Positions 13,799-22,400 of a DNA stretch of 23,347 bases are shown here, in pieces. The notes beneath the pieces were generated by a model. The model was given only the letters and a program-made list of their open reading frames with translations. It was not told where the DNA came from and did not search any database. Source of the stretch: Acholeplasmataceae bacterium (GTDB lineage Bacteria > Bacillota_I > Bacilli_A > Acholeplasmatales > Acholeplasmataceae); assembly GCA_016934175.1 (NCBI GenBank), contig JAFGTI010000021.1, positions 1-23,347 on the forward strand, written 5' to 3'. The translations under genes and the position numbers were made by a program. Each line of letters starts with the position of its first letter. Within the stretch, counting starts at the first letter, position 1.

Positions 13799-15480
13799 AG
13801 AAGAAACTGATAGTTAATAATACAATTTTATTATTGACTGCCTTTATTTTGTTTTTTTTGGTTGCTTTTATTTCTTTATTTCTATTCGAAAGAAACAATC
13901 AAAGTCAATTCATGGGATATATCATTGATGAAGTAGCATTATCTTATGATCAATTTGAAGGCACTCCAGTTGAATTTGTTGATCAATATGTGAATGAAAA
14001 TGGAAGAAGAATTACAATTTTAGATGTGAACGCTTCTGTATTAGCTGATACTCATGATGAAGTAGTCGGTACAGATAAAAGTCAAAGACCTGAAATACTT
14101 GATTTAGGTTCAGTGCATACCAGACAATCAGCGACGTTGGATTTGGGAATGATTTATATTGCTCGTTTGATGAGTGATGGCAATTATTTACGAGTTGCTG
14201 TAGAGTTAGCAGATCAGACAGCAGCTTACAATAGAACCGTCTTAATTTTCATAATTAGCTCAATTGGTTTCTTAGGATTATATTATATTGGACTGACGCA
14301 AGTTAATAAAAATTTACTTTCTCCATGGGACCAGGTAAAAAAAGGATTGATAGCTTTAAGCCATGGCAAATATCAAGTGATGTCACTCAATAGTCCCTAC
14401 GAAGAGATTAATGAAATTCTGCATGAGATGAATGGCATCAATATGGAGACTGCGAAATATTTACAGACTATTGAAGCTTATCAAATCCAATTAAGTGATA
14501 TATTAAATGCGATGCATCAAGGAGTCATGTTGTTTGATCAAGATGAAAATCTTGTATATTCAAATGATGATGCAAAAGAATTATTTGACATATCGCAAGA
14601 TGCAATCGATCATCCAAATTATCAAAGCATTAGAGATTTATCGCTTAAGAAAGCGATATCCAAGACAAATCAATTCAAAAAACCATCTATATTTGACATT
14701 AAATTAGGTAGTCGGATTATTGAGTGCAAAATATTTTATATATCAACAGAAAAAATGAAGCAAAAAGCAGCAACAGTTTTAGCGATGTTTAAAGATGTTA
14801 CTCAAGAACGCTCAGTTGAACAGATGAAAAGAGATTTTTTCTCACATGCATCTCACGAACTTAAATCACCTTTAACGGCAATTAGAGGATATGCTGAACT
14901 TATAGAAATGGGATTGATTAAAGGTGAAGAAATTTCACAATCAGCCACTCAAATAGTAAAGCAGACAGAAACTATGACTGCACTTGTAGAAGATATGTTG
15001 ATGCTTTCTAGATTAGAAAATCTTCAGGAAAAACAATATACAAATAATGATATGGATAGTATACTTAGAAATGTCATTAAACAATTACAACCTGCAATTA
15101 CTGATAAAAAAATTAAGATAGATTTATCATCTAAACCGTTGATGATGCTATGTGACCAACTCGATATACAAAAATTATTTAAAAACTTAATTGAAAATGC
15201 AATTAAGTATAGCGAAAATGATAAAGAAGTGGTTATTCAGTTGAAATCTAGCAACAATGAAATTATTTTTGATATTAAAGACCAAGGTATAGGCATAAGC
15301 AGTGAACACCAACAAAGAGTATTTGAAAGATTTTATCGGGTCGATAAAGGAAGACTTGATGGTGGAACTGGGTTAGGACTTGCAATTGTTAAACATATTG
15401 TAATGAAGTATGAAGGAAATATTCAATTAGAATCTGGATTATCTAAAGGTACACATATTATCATTAAACTTAAAAAATGA
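13795..15480 (+). CDS. phoR: Phosphate-regulon sensor histidine kinase PhoR
   Basis: A 561-residue membrane kinase. It has two membrane helices (about 6-31 and 149-171) around an extracytoplasmic sensor region of about 115 residues, then a HAMP-like linker, a PAS-type region (about 235-340, LNAMHQGVMLFDQDENLVYSN), the HisKA dimerisation domain with phosphoacceptor H354 in SHELKSP, and the ATPase domain with N box NLIENAIKYS (464-473), G1 DQGIGIS (496-502) and G2 GTGLGLAIVK (524-533). The presence of an extracytoplasmic domain is like Bacillus PhoR and unlike the short-loop E. coli form. Starts by ATGA overlap with the regulator; last gene of the operon, followed by a terminator. Confidence 0.92.
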   Translation: MKKKLIVNNTILLLTAFILFFLVAFISLFLFERNNQSQFMGYIIDEVALSYDQFEGTPVEFVDQYVNENGRRITILDVNASVLADTHDEVVGTDKSQRPEILDLGSVHTRQSATLDLGMIYIARLMSDGNYLRVAVELADQTAAYNRTVLIFIISSIGFLGLYYIGLTQVNKNLLSPWDQVKKGLIALSHGKYQVMSLNSPYEEINEILHEMNGINMETAKYLQTIEAYQIQLSDILNAMHQGVMLFDQDENLVYSNDDAKELFDISQDAIDHPNYQSIRDLSLKKAISKTNQFKKPSIFDIKLGSRIIECKIFYISTEKMKQKAATVLAMFKDVTQERSVEQMKRDFFSHASHELKSPLTAIRGYAELIEMGLIKGEEISQSATQIVKQTETMTALVEDMLMLSRLENLQEKQYTNNDMDSILRNVIKQLQPAITDKKIKIDLSSKPLMMLCDQLDIQKLFKNLIENAIKYSENDKEVVIQLKSSNNEIIFDIKDQGIGISSEHQQRVFERFYRVDKGRLDGGTGLGLAIVKHIVMKYEGNIQLESGLSKGTHIIIKLKK

Positions 15481-15492
15481 ATCTACTAATAA

Positions 15493-15526
15493 AAAAGGAC
15501 ATGCAATGAAATGTCCTTTTGTTTCT
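15493..15526 (+). terminator. Terminator of the pst-pho operon
   Basis: Ten-base-pair perfect stem AAAAGGACAT (15493-15502) with ATGTCCTTTT (15511-15520), then TTTG-TTTCTTT. The symmetric A/T flanks allow it to work also for the tRNA-Trp transcript arriving on the opposite strand. Confidence 0.9.
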
Positions 15527-15530
15527 TTAA

Positions 15531-15605
15531 TGGCAGGGATAGAAGGATTTGAACCCTCACTAACGGTTTTGGAGACCGCTGTGCTACCATTGACACCATA
15601 TCCCT
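15531..15605 (-). tRNA. trnW: tRNA-Trp (CCA anticodon)
   Basis: Full cloverleaf on the minus strand: acceptor AGGGATA/TATCCCT, anticodon loop CTCCAAA giving CCA, T arm GAGGG/CCTTC with TTCAAAT loop, discriminator G and an encoded CCA end. A CCA anticodon reads UGG only, consistent with TGA being a stop codon in this genome. Confidence 0.97.
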
Positions 15606-15618
15606 AAGCGCATTTATA

Positions 15619-15648
15619 AGTATAGCATATAGAAAACATAAAATGCAA
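15619..15648 (-). promoter_or_regulatory. Promoter of tRNA-Trp
   Basis: On the minus strand, TTGCAT (15643-15648) and an extended -10 TGC-TATACT (-10 hexamer at 15619-15624) with an 18-base spacer. It lies between the upstream terminator and the tRNA. Confidence 0.65.
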
Positions 15649-15655
15649 TCTAAAT

Positions 15656-15688
15656 AGAAAAAAAGGATGGAATTTATTTTCCATCCTT
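15656..15688 (-). terminator. Terminator overlapping the end of the two-helix membrane protein gene
   Basis: Ten-base-pair perfect stem (TTCCATCCTT at 15679-15688 with AAGGATGGAA at 15663-15672) followed on the minus strand by a T run. The 5' arm encodes the last residues of the gene and the stop codon (15674-15676) lies in the loop. Confidence 0.9.
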
Positions 15689-16672
15689 ATCTTTATCATT
15701 GACATCTTTAAAAATTGAGTTTGTGTTATCTATTAGAGTTCCATCTTTTCTACGCCCATAATTTTTTGTTTTGTAATAGTCTCTTACTCGTTTATGGAAG
15801 AACAATAAATAAGTGACTAAAGCAACCACTAGTAGATAAATAAGCATTGTGCGCCATATAACCCAATTATAAGGGCTCATGTCCCCTCGTTCTGTAATAA
15901 GATTGAAGCTTGAAATCTCTGATTCTGTTGGAACCTGATCAGCAAATTTTGATCTTAATCTATAATCATCTACATCGATTGAAAGTGATAAATCTTTGTT
16001 TATTGCACTTTCTTGTGTATCAATAGTTGTTGCTAGAAATAAAGGGACTTCTTCATAGATAAATTGATCATCTTCATCAATTGTACGATCCGAATAAGAT
16101 ACTTCAATTCTTGTCAAATTAGAAAATGTATTGGGAATGGGTGTTAAATCTTCATCATCTTCTCGCATTTGCAAATAATCTTTGGCATCAAATAAGAACA
16201 GCACAGGAACATTATAGTAAGCGAATGGTTGTTGTGGATCAAAATATATGCTCCCTGTATTGGTTAGTTCATTATCAACGAGTAATGTATCCTCATCAAG
16301 TTCTACTGTAATCTTGATGATGGGATCAACCACTTGAACATCGTCTTTTGTAATTTGAACATTGTTCACTAAAATAAAGAAACCATCATAAGTCACATCA
16401 TCTGATGTAATGCCTACAGCATAAGCTTTGACTGATAATTGATAATCTCCATCATCTTTTATATATTCATATAAAACTGGTGAACTTCTATAATAATCAA
16501 TTCCCATTAATGTATTGATTCCATTTAAGTAAACAGCATCATCATCAATATGCTCAATAACATTTTCTGCATAATAATCTTGTAATTTAGAATAATAAGC
16601 ATAACTATAAATCTGAAGCGATAATATGGATATAACAACTATGTATAATATTCGTCCAAACCATTTAAGCAT
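15674..16672 (-). CDS. Uncharacterised bitopic membrane protein with large external domain
   Basis: A 332-residue protein I do not recognise. It has an N-terminal membrane helix (about 5-27, possibly an uncleaved signal), an acidic extracytoplasmic region of about 245 residues rich in D, E, Y and V with a beta-rich pattern (ITVELDEDTLLVDNELT, FAYYNVPVLFLFDAKDY), a second helix near 274-292 (TMLIYLLVVALVTYLLFF), and a basic then acidic cytoplasmic tail ending KDVNDKDKDGK. AAAGGTG precedes ATG 16672 by seven bases. It stands alone, convergent with the phoR end and divergent from the tRNA cluster. No catalytic motif seen; a sensor or scaffold role would be a guess. Confidence 0.8.
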   Translation of the reverse strand: MLKWFGRILYIVVISILSLQIYSYAYYSKLQDYYAENVIEHIDDDAVYLNGINTLMGIDYYRSSPVLYEYIKDDGDYQLSVKAYAVGITSDDVTYDGFFILVNNVQITKDDVQVVDPIIKITVELDEDTLLVDNELTNTGSIYFDPQQPFAYYNVPVLFLFDAKDYLQMREDDEDLTPIPNTFSNLTRIEVSYSDRTIDEDDQFIYEEVPLFLATTIDTQESAINKDLSLSIDVDDYRLRSKFADQVPTESEISSFNLITERGDMSPYNWVIWRTMLIYLLVVALVTYLLFFHKRVRDYYKTKNYGRRKDGTLIDNTNSIFKDVNDKDKDGK

Positions 16673-16693
16673 AATATCACACCTTTCTAGAAT

Positions 16694-16722
16694 ATAATAC
16701 TAGAAATAAAGCTCTTTCACAA
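16694..16722 (-). promoter_or_regulatory. Promoter of the uncharacterised membrane protein gene, with inverted repeat
   Basis: On the minus strand, TTGTGA (16717-16722) and TATTAT (16694-16699) are 17 bases apart. The -35 lies inside the inverted repeat GCTCTTT (16711-16717) / AAAGAGC (16726-16732), a possible operator or weak hairpin. Confidence 0.6.
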
Positions 16723-16751
16723 CTAAAAGAGCAAAAATTACATAATTTTAC

Positions 16752-16779
16752 TTTACAATGACAAAAATTATTGTATAAT
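16752..16779 (+). promoter_or_regulatory. Promoter of the tRNA-His/Gln/Gln cluster
   Basis: TTTACA (16752-16757) and TATAAT (16774-16779) with a 16-base spacer; predicted start is about 12 bases before tRNA-His. Confidence 0.75.
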
Positions 16780-16798
16780 AATAGTTGCGCAATCATAT

Positions 16799-16875
16799 GG
16801 CGGTTGTGGCGAAGTGGTTAACGCATCGGATTGTGGTTCCGACATTCGAGGGTTCGATTCCCTTCAGCCGCCCCA
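16799..16875 (+). tRNA. trnH: tRNA-His (GTG anticodon)
   Basis: Cloverleaf with anticodon loop TTGTGGT giving GTG, acceptor GCGGTTG/CAGCCGC, T arm GAGGG/CCCTT with TTCGATT, encoded CCA. The extra 5' G-1 (16799) faces C73 (16872), the identity feature of tRNA-His. Confidence 0.97.
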
Positions 16876-16887
16876 TTTTTTATAGAT

Positions 16888-16961
16888 AGGCCCATAGCCA
16901 AGGGGTAAGGCAAGGGACTTTGACTCCCTCATCGTTGGTTCAAATCCAGCTGGGCCTGCCA
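16888..16961 (+). tRNA. trnQ: tRNA-Gln (TTG anticodon)
   Basis: Acceptor AGGCCCA/TGGGCCT perfect, anticodon loop CTTTGAC giving TTG, T arm GTTGG/CCAGC with TTCAAAT, discriminator G and encoded CCA. It lies 12 bases after tRNA-His. Confidence 0.97.
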
Positions 16962-16988
16962 TTTTAATACATTTAAGCTCTTTTAGAC

Positions 16989-17062
16989 AGGGCTATAGCC
17001 AAGTGGTAAGGCAAATGGCTCTGACCCATTCATCGTTGGTTCAAATCCAGCTAGCCCTGCCA
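16989..17062 (+). tRNA. trnQ: tRNA-Gln (CTG anticodon)
   Basis: Acceptor AGGGCTA/TAGCCCT, anticodon loop CTCTGAC giving CTG, encoded CCA. The D arm and the whole T arm (including flanking CATC and GCT) match the preceding tRNA-Gln, so it is a tandem duplicate that diverged in the acceptor and anticodon stems. Confidence 0.96.
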
Positions 17063-17071
17063 TAAGAAACA

Positions 17072-17106
17072 AAATAGAGACAAAGGTTTCTATTTTTTTT
17101 ATTTTT
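17072..17106 (+). terminator. Terminator of the tRNA cluster
   Basis: Ten-base-pair stem AAATAGAGAC (17072-17081) with GTTTCTATTT (17086-17095), AAAG loop, one wobble, followed by a long T run. Confidence 0.9.
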
Positions 17107-17154
17107 CTAGTAAAAATATGAATTGCTTCCTATTATATAGCAGGAGGAATACAT

Positions 17155-18702
17155 ATGAAAAAATTTACAGTTTCTATTTTGTTTCTATTTATTTTTATTT
17201 GTTTTCAAGGATTGATTTCACAAGCGGGGACAGCAAATGAATTTCCAATAGGTAAAAATTATTTAGATTTAAGTAATTTCATTATGAAATCAGATTCATC
17301 TGGTTATGCATTTACGATTGAGCCTATTATGGTGAAGCCTAATCAGGCATACACGATTGTTTTTGCTTATGGATTTTTAGGACAGCATATCGATCATTTT
17401 GGTGATATTTATACCGAGATCGAGGAATTACCATCACATAGCACCCATCAGTATATATTAACCGACGATTACCCAAACCAAAGAGCATATATAGAATTTA
17501 CACCAATAACTAGTTCTATATTAATTAATGAGTTACCGATGTTGCCCATGTCATATGATGCAATCATGTATGAAGGTGCATATCAAAATTTTTCTGGATA
17601 TGAGCCATTTATTCCCTATGAAGAACAAATTATTTATGAGGGTGTATTGCCTATCGATTATGATGAACCTATGACAGCAACTGAAATTAAATCATTTCTA
17701 CATGCTTATGATCCATATGGATATGAATTAAATATATCGCTTGAATCTGATAGTTATTCCAATGGACCGATGTTACCAGGTAGTTATGAAATGATATTTA
17801 ATACAACTTTTAATCAAATAGTAAAACAATATATTTTAGAAGTAAAAGTTTTTGATCAAAGTCCACCAATCATTGTTAATCCAGGGACATTATCAATTCC
17901 ATTAAGTCAAAAGTCCACTCTAGAGGAAATCAAGCAACAAATAGAAGTATCTGATAATGTTGATACACTAACTTATGCCGATTTAGTTACCATTGAAGAC
18001 ACATATAGTGCAGCAAATACTGTAGGACTTTATAGTATAACTTTGCAAGTTACGGATTCTAGTGACAATTTAGCGTTAATCATAATACCTATTGAATTGA
18101 TTGACATAACAGGACCAACGATAACAGGACCAAATGAAGTTTTCTTATATACAACTGATCAACCAATTTCAGATCAAGAAATCAAGGATTATTTCACAAT
18201 AATTGATGATGTAGATGGAACAAATGTTATTGTTGAATTTTCTGTTAATAATTACCATCAAACGCAATCACCAGGTGTTTATCGAGTTACGATTAAAGCA
18301 TTTGATTCACAAATGAATTATAGAACAAAAAATCTTGATATACACGTCATAGAAAATAGAGGACCTGTATTTACTACAGATGAAATAATTTTGAGTCTTC
18401 CAGCAGCACAAAGCATGTCTGAAGAAGAAATTATTGATTGGTTTGTTACACATACCCTAGCAATGGGAATTAATGTTGAAAATGTGAGTATTTTATTTAA
18501 TGAATATGATAGTCATGAAAATCAAGATGGGGAGTATTATGTCTATTTAAATTATGATATGAATGGTGAATCACAACAATCAAGGATTATGGTATCAGTG
18601 GATAGTGAGGAAAGTACAAATAATTGGATAAAATATTTAGGTATTGGTTCACCTCTTTTAATTGGTGGTATTATCATTTTTATCATAAAAAAGAAAAAAT
18701 AA
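17155..18702 (+). CDS. Surface-anchored protein with Ig-like (DUF5011-type) domains
   Basis: A 515-residue exported protein. It has a signal peptide (about 1-25, MKKFTVSILFLFIFICFQG), an N-terminal region of about 170 residues that I do not recognise, then several beta-sandwich repeats of about 85 residues with the DUF5011/bacterial Ig-like pattern: SPPIIVNPG...IEVSDNVD...GLYSITLQVTDSSDN, then GPTITGPN...YFTIIDDVDG...GVYRVTIKAFDSQMN, and a third degenerate copy. It ends in one membrane helix (YLGIGSPLLIGGIIIFII) and KKKK. There is no LPxTG motif, so anchoring is by the helix. Such proteins usually act in adhesion or glycan contact; the function here is unknown. AGGAGGA precedes ATG 17155. No clear promoter was found. 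Confidence 0.82.
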   Translation: MKKFTVSILFLFIFICFQGLISQAGTANEFPIGKNYLDLSNFIMKSDSSGYAFTIEPIMVKPNQAYTIVFAYGFLGQHIDHFGDIYTEIEELPSHSTHQYILTDDYPNQRAYIEFTPITSSILINELPMLPMSYDAIMYEGAYQNFSGYEPFIPYEEQIIYEGVLPIDYDEPMTATEIKSFLHAYDPYGYELNISLESDSYSNGPMLPGSYEMIFNTTFNQIVKQYILEVKVFDQSPPIIVNPGTLSIPLSQKSTLEEIKQQIEVSDNVDTLTYADLVTIEDTYSAANTVGLYSITLQVTDSSDNLALIIIPIELIDITGPTITGPNEVFLYTTDQPISDQEIKDYFTIIDDVDGTNVIVEFSVNNYHQTQSPGVYRVTIKAFDSQMNYRTKNLDIHVIENRGPVFTTDEIILSLPAAQSMSEEEIIDWFVTHTLAMGINVENVSILFNEYDSHENQDGEYYVYLNYDMNGESQQSRIMVSVDSEESTNNWIKYLGIGSPLLIGGIIIFIIKKKK

Positions 18703-18722
18703 TGGAATAGTTGGAAAAAGAA

Positions 18723-18751
18723 TTGACTCAAGATAAAAAAAAGGGTATAAT
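18723..18751 (+). promoter_or_regulatory. Strong promoter of tRNA-Leu
   Basis: TTGACT (18723-18728) and TATAAT (18746-18751) with a 17-base spacer; transcription should start only a few bases before the tRNA. Confidence 0.85.
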
Positions 18752-18760
18752 TCTTTTTGC

Positions 18761-18845
18761 GCGGGTATGGCGAAATTGGCAGACGCACTAGACTTAGGAT
18801 CTAGCGCCGCAAGGCGTGCAGGTTCAACTCCTGTTACCCGCACCA
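18761..18845 (+). tRNA. trnL: tRNA-Leu (TAG anticodon)
   Basis: Class II tRNA with a long variable arm (GCGCCGCAAGGCGTG region), acceptor GCGGGTA/TACCCGC, anticodon loop CTTAGGA giving TAG, T loop TTCAACT, discriminator A and encoded CCA. Confidence 0.97.
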
Positions 18846-18856
18846 TAATTAAACAA

Positions 18857-18878
18857 AAGACGACTTTGTCGTTTTTTT
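18857..18878 (+). terminator. Terminator of tRNA-Leu
   Basis: Stem AAGACGAC (18857-18864) with GTCGTTTT (18868-18875), TTT loop, one wobble, merging into a T run. Confidence 0.85.
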
Positions 18879-18934
18879 ATTTGGTAACTCATTTTTATAA
18901 CTTTTGTAATATGATGTGAAAATGAAAATTTCTC

Positions 18935-18963
18935 TTAAAATATGGCTTGAAATGATGTATAAT
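18935..18963 (+). promoter_or_regulatory. Promoter of the bcp-PFOR unit
   Basis: TATAAT at 18958-18963 with a weak -35 (TTAAAA, 18935-18940) at 17 bases. About 35 bases separate the predicted start from the bcp start codon. Confidence 0.55.
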
Positions 18964-19002
18964 AGTAGTGTTGGAATTAACGCTAATCTAAGGAGGGATT
19001 GT

Positions 19003-19458
19003 ATGCTAGAAGTTGGAGTGAAAGTCAAAGACTTTAGCTTAATTGATGCCTATGGAAAAATGCATCATTTATCCGATTATCAAGGCAAAAAGATTGTTAT
19101 CTATTTTTATCCAAAAGATGACACGCCTGGTTGTACTAAACAAGCCTGTGCGTTTCGAGATGCCTATGATCGTTTTAAGTCTAATGATATTATTGTTATT
19201 GGAATTAGTAAAGACTCACCAAAGAGTCATGAAAAATTTATTAAGAAATATGACCTCCCGTTTATTATTTTGAGTGATGAGAAATTAGAAGTCATTGAAT
19301 ACTTTGGAGTTTATATAGAAAAAAGCATGTATAGTAAAAAATATATGGGTGTCAGTCGTTCAACGTTTGTCTTAAATGAATCAGGAGTCATTACACATGT
19401 TTTTGAAAAGGCTTCTCCTAGTGAGAATGCAGATGATATATTAAAGGTTCTTAAATAA
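19003..19458 (+). CDS. bcp: Thioredoxin-dependent thiol peroxidase (Bcp/PrxQ peroxiredoxin)
   Basis: A 151-residue peroxiredoxin of the Bcp/PrxQ type, which reduces hydroperoxides using thioredoxin. The active site YFYPKDDTPGCTKQAC holds the peroxidatic C44 and a second cysteine C49 five residues later, the pair used by many Bcp enzymes for an intramolecular disulfide. The helix after it (AFRD) and SRSTFVLNESG near the C-terminus complete the fold. Length is normal for Bcp (about 150). AGGAGGG (18991-18997) fixes the start at ATG 19003; an ATG at 18922 and other upstream in-frame codons lie before that site and are rejected. It is 23 bases ahead of the PFOR gene with no terminator between. 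Confidence 0.93.
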   Translation: MLEVGVKVKDFSLIDAYGKMHHLSDYQGKKIVIYFYPKDDTPGCTKQACAFRDAYDRFKSNDIIVIGISKDSPKSHEKFIKKYDLPFIILSDEKLEVIEYFGVYIEKSMYSKKYMGVSRSTFVLNESGVITHVFEKASPSENADDILKVLK

Positions 19459-19481
19459 GGAATATTCAGGAGGTATTATTA

Positions 19482-22400
19482 ATGGTAGCAAAGAAAGTTA
19501 TTAAATCTATGGATGGTAATGAGGCTGCAGCATATTGCGCTTATGCATTTTCGGAATTAGCTGGTATTTATCCAATTACTCCATCCTCACCAATGGCTCA
19601 ATACGTTGACCTTTGGGCTTCAGAAGGCAAAAAGAATTTATTTGGTATGCCTGTGAAGGTTGTAGAAATGCAAAGTGAAGCTGGCGCTGCTGGAACTGTT
19701 CACGGTTCCTTGCAAATGGGTGTTTTAACAACGACATTTACAGCATCACAAGGATTGTTATTGAAATTACCTAACATGTATAAGATTTCAGGCCAATTAT
19801 TGCCTGGTGTTATTCATGTAGCTGCACGTAGTATTGCAGCTCAGGCTCTATCAATTTTTGGTGATCACCAAGATGTAATGGCTGCTAGACAAACTGGTTT
19901 TGCGATGCTAGCATCAACAGGTGTTCAATGTGCGATGGATTTAGCAGGTATAGCGCATTTGTCAGCGATTAAAACAAGCATTCCATTCTTGCACTTCTTT
20001 GATGGTTTTAGAACTTCTCATGAAGTTCAATCAATTGAAGTACTTGATTACGAATTGTTTGACCGTCTATTAGATAGAGAAGCCGTTGCTAAATTTAGAG
20101 CTAAAGGATTAAACCCAGCACATCCAGTTACACGTGGTAGTGCACAAAGTGATGATGTTTATTTTCAAACAAGAACATTACAAGCATCACATTATGCAGG
20201 AGTACCTGACGTAGTAAATGAATATATGGCTGAAATTTCTAAGGTAACAGGTAGACCTTATGCACCATTTGTTTATTATGGTGATAAAGATGCGACTGAT
20301 ATCATTATTGCAATGGGTTCAGTAATTGAAACTGCTCAACAAACGGTTGATTATTTAGTTGGACAAGGTAAGAAAGTTGGTTTATTATCGGTTCATCTAT
20401 ATCGTCCATTTAGTACCGAATACTTCTTAAGTGCTATGCCTAAGACAGTAAAGAGAATAACTGTGCTCGATAGAACTATTGAACAAGGTTCTACTGGAGA
20501 TCCGTTATATCTCGATGTAAAATCTATTTATTATGCACAGAAGCATCAACCACTTATTTTAGGTGGACGCTATGGACTATCTTCAAAAGATACGACTCCA
20601 GCGATGATTCTAGCTGTTTATGAAAACATGTCTGGCGAACAAAAAGATCAGTTTACAGTTGGTATTGAAGATGATGTAACATTTACTTCACTTAAATATG
20701 AAGCAAATAACGAAATCACTGATAAAGATTCAACTGAATTATTATTTTTTGGATTAGGTTCTGACGGTACTGTTGGAGCATCTAAGAATATTACTAAGAT
20801 TATTGGTGACCGTACGTCACTATACTCACAAGCTTATGCATCTTATGATTCTAAAAAAGCTGGTGGTGTAACACGTATGCATCTAAGATTTTCTAAAAAT
20901 CCAATTAAGTCAACTTATTTAGTTAATTATCCTCACTTTGTATCATGTTCTACTGATACATATTTGACAAAATATGACATGCTTAAGGGACTTAGACAAG
21001 GTGGTACTTTCTTACTTAATACACAAACTCCAAAAGAAAACATTGAAAATTTATTACCTAATAAAGTTAAACGTCAACTTGCTCAAAAGAAAGCGAAATT
21101 ATTTATTATTAATGCAGTTGATTTAGCATATGAAATTGGATTAGGCAGAAGAATCAATACGATTATGCAATCTGCATTCTTCAAATTAAATGATCATTTA
21201 ATGGATGCCGATGATGCAAATAAATATATGAAGAAATATGCTGAAAAGACTTATGGTAGAAAAGGTGAAGCAATTGTTCAAATGAATGCTGCCGCTATTG
21301 ATGCAGGATATATCAATCTTGTTGAAATCCCTGTAAACCCTGATTGGGCTGTATTAGTAGATGAAGAAGCACAAGATAATAGTCATCGCCCTGATTATGT
21401 TAGAAAGATTGCAGATATTGTTAATGCAATTGAAGGTGATTCACTTCCTGTGTCTGCATTCTTAGGTTATGAAGATGCACATATGGAAAATGGTTCAACA
21501 GCATATGAAAAACGTGGTGTTGCTAACTATGTTCCAGAATGGAAGTCTGAAAACTGTATTCAATGTAACCAATGCGTATTCGCATGTCCACATGCTGTTA
21601 TTCGTTCATTCCTAGTTGATGAAAATGAACAACAAAATGTACCTGAAGGTGCTAAAATGTTAGATGCTAAGGGTAAAAATATGGAAGGCATGAAGTTCTC
21701 CATTCAGGTATCAACACTTGATTGTACAGAGTGTGGTGTTTGTGTTCAAGTATGTCCTACACCAAATAAATCACTTGTTATGGTCCCAATTGGAGATGAG
21801 CTTGCTAAGAACTCACAACAGACTGCTGATTACTTTTTCAACGAAGTAACGTATAAAGATTTAGGTTTTGATAGTGCTAAAAATCTTGCATTCCATCAAC
21901 CTCTATTTGAATTTTCTGGAGCTTGTGCAGGATGCGGAGAAACACCATATATTAAAGCTTTAACACAACTTTATGGTGATCATATGGTGATTGCCAATGC
22001 AACGGGATGTTCATCAATTTATGGTGGTTCATTCCCTGCAACACCTTATACGACAAATAAAGATGGTTTTGGACCAGCATGGGCAAATTCATTATTTGAA
22101 GATAATGCTGAATTTGGATTTGGTATGAAAATCGCTTATGAGACTATGAGAGATAGAGTACAAACATTATTAGCTGATCATTTAGATGAAATGCCTGAAA
22201 CTTTAAAGGTACTTGCAGAACAATGGATTGAAAACCGTAAGAGTTCTGAAATTACTAGAAAAATTAATTCAGAATTAATTGCTGAATTAGAAAAAATTAA
22301 TAAGCCTTATGCGAAAGAACTACTTGATATCAAAGATTACTTTGTGAAAGTATCACAATGGATTTTAGGTGGAGATGGTTGGGCTTATGATATTGGTTTT

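Noticed and set aside
18916..19002. N-terminal extension of bcp by 29 residues
   Set aside because: It contains the promoter and the AGGAGGG site; the peroxiredoxin fold begins after ATG 19003.
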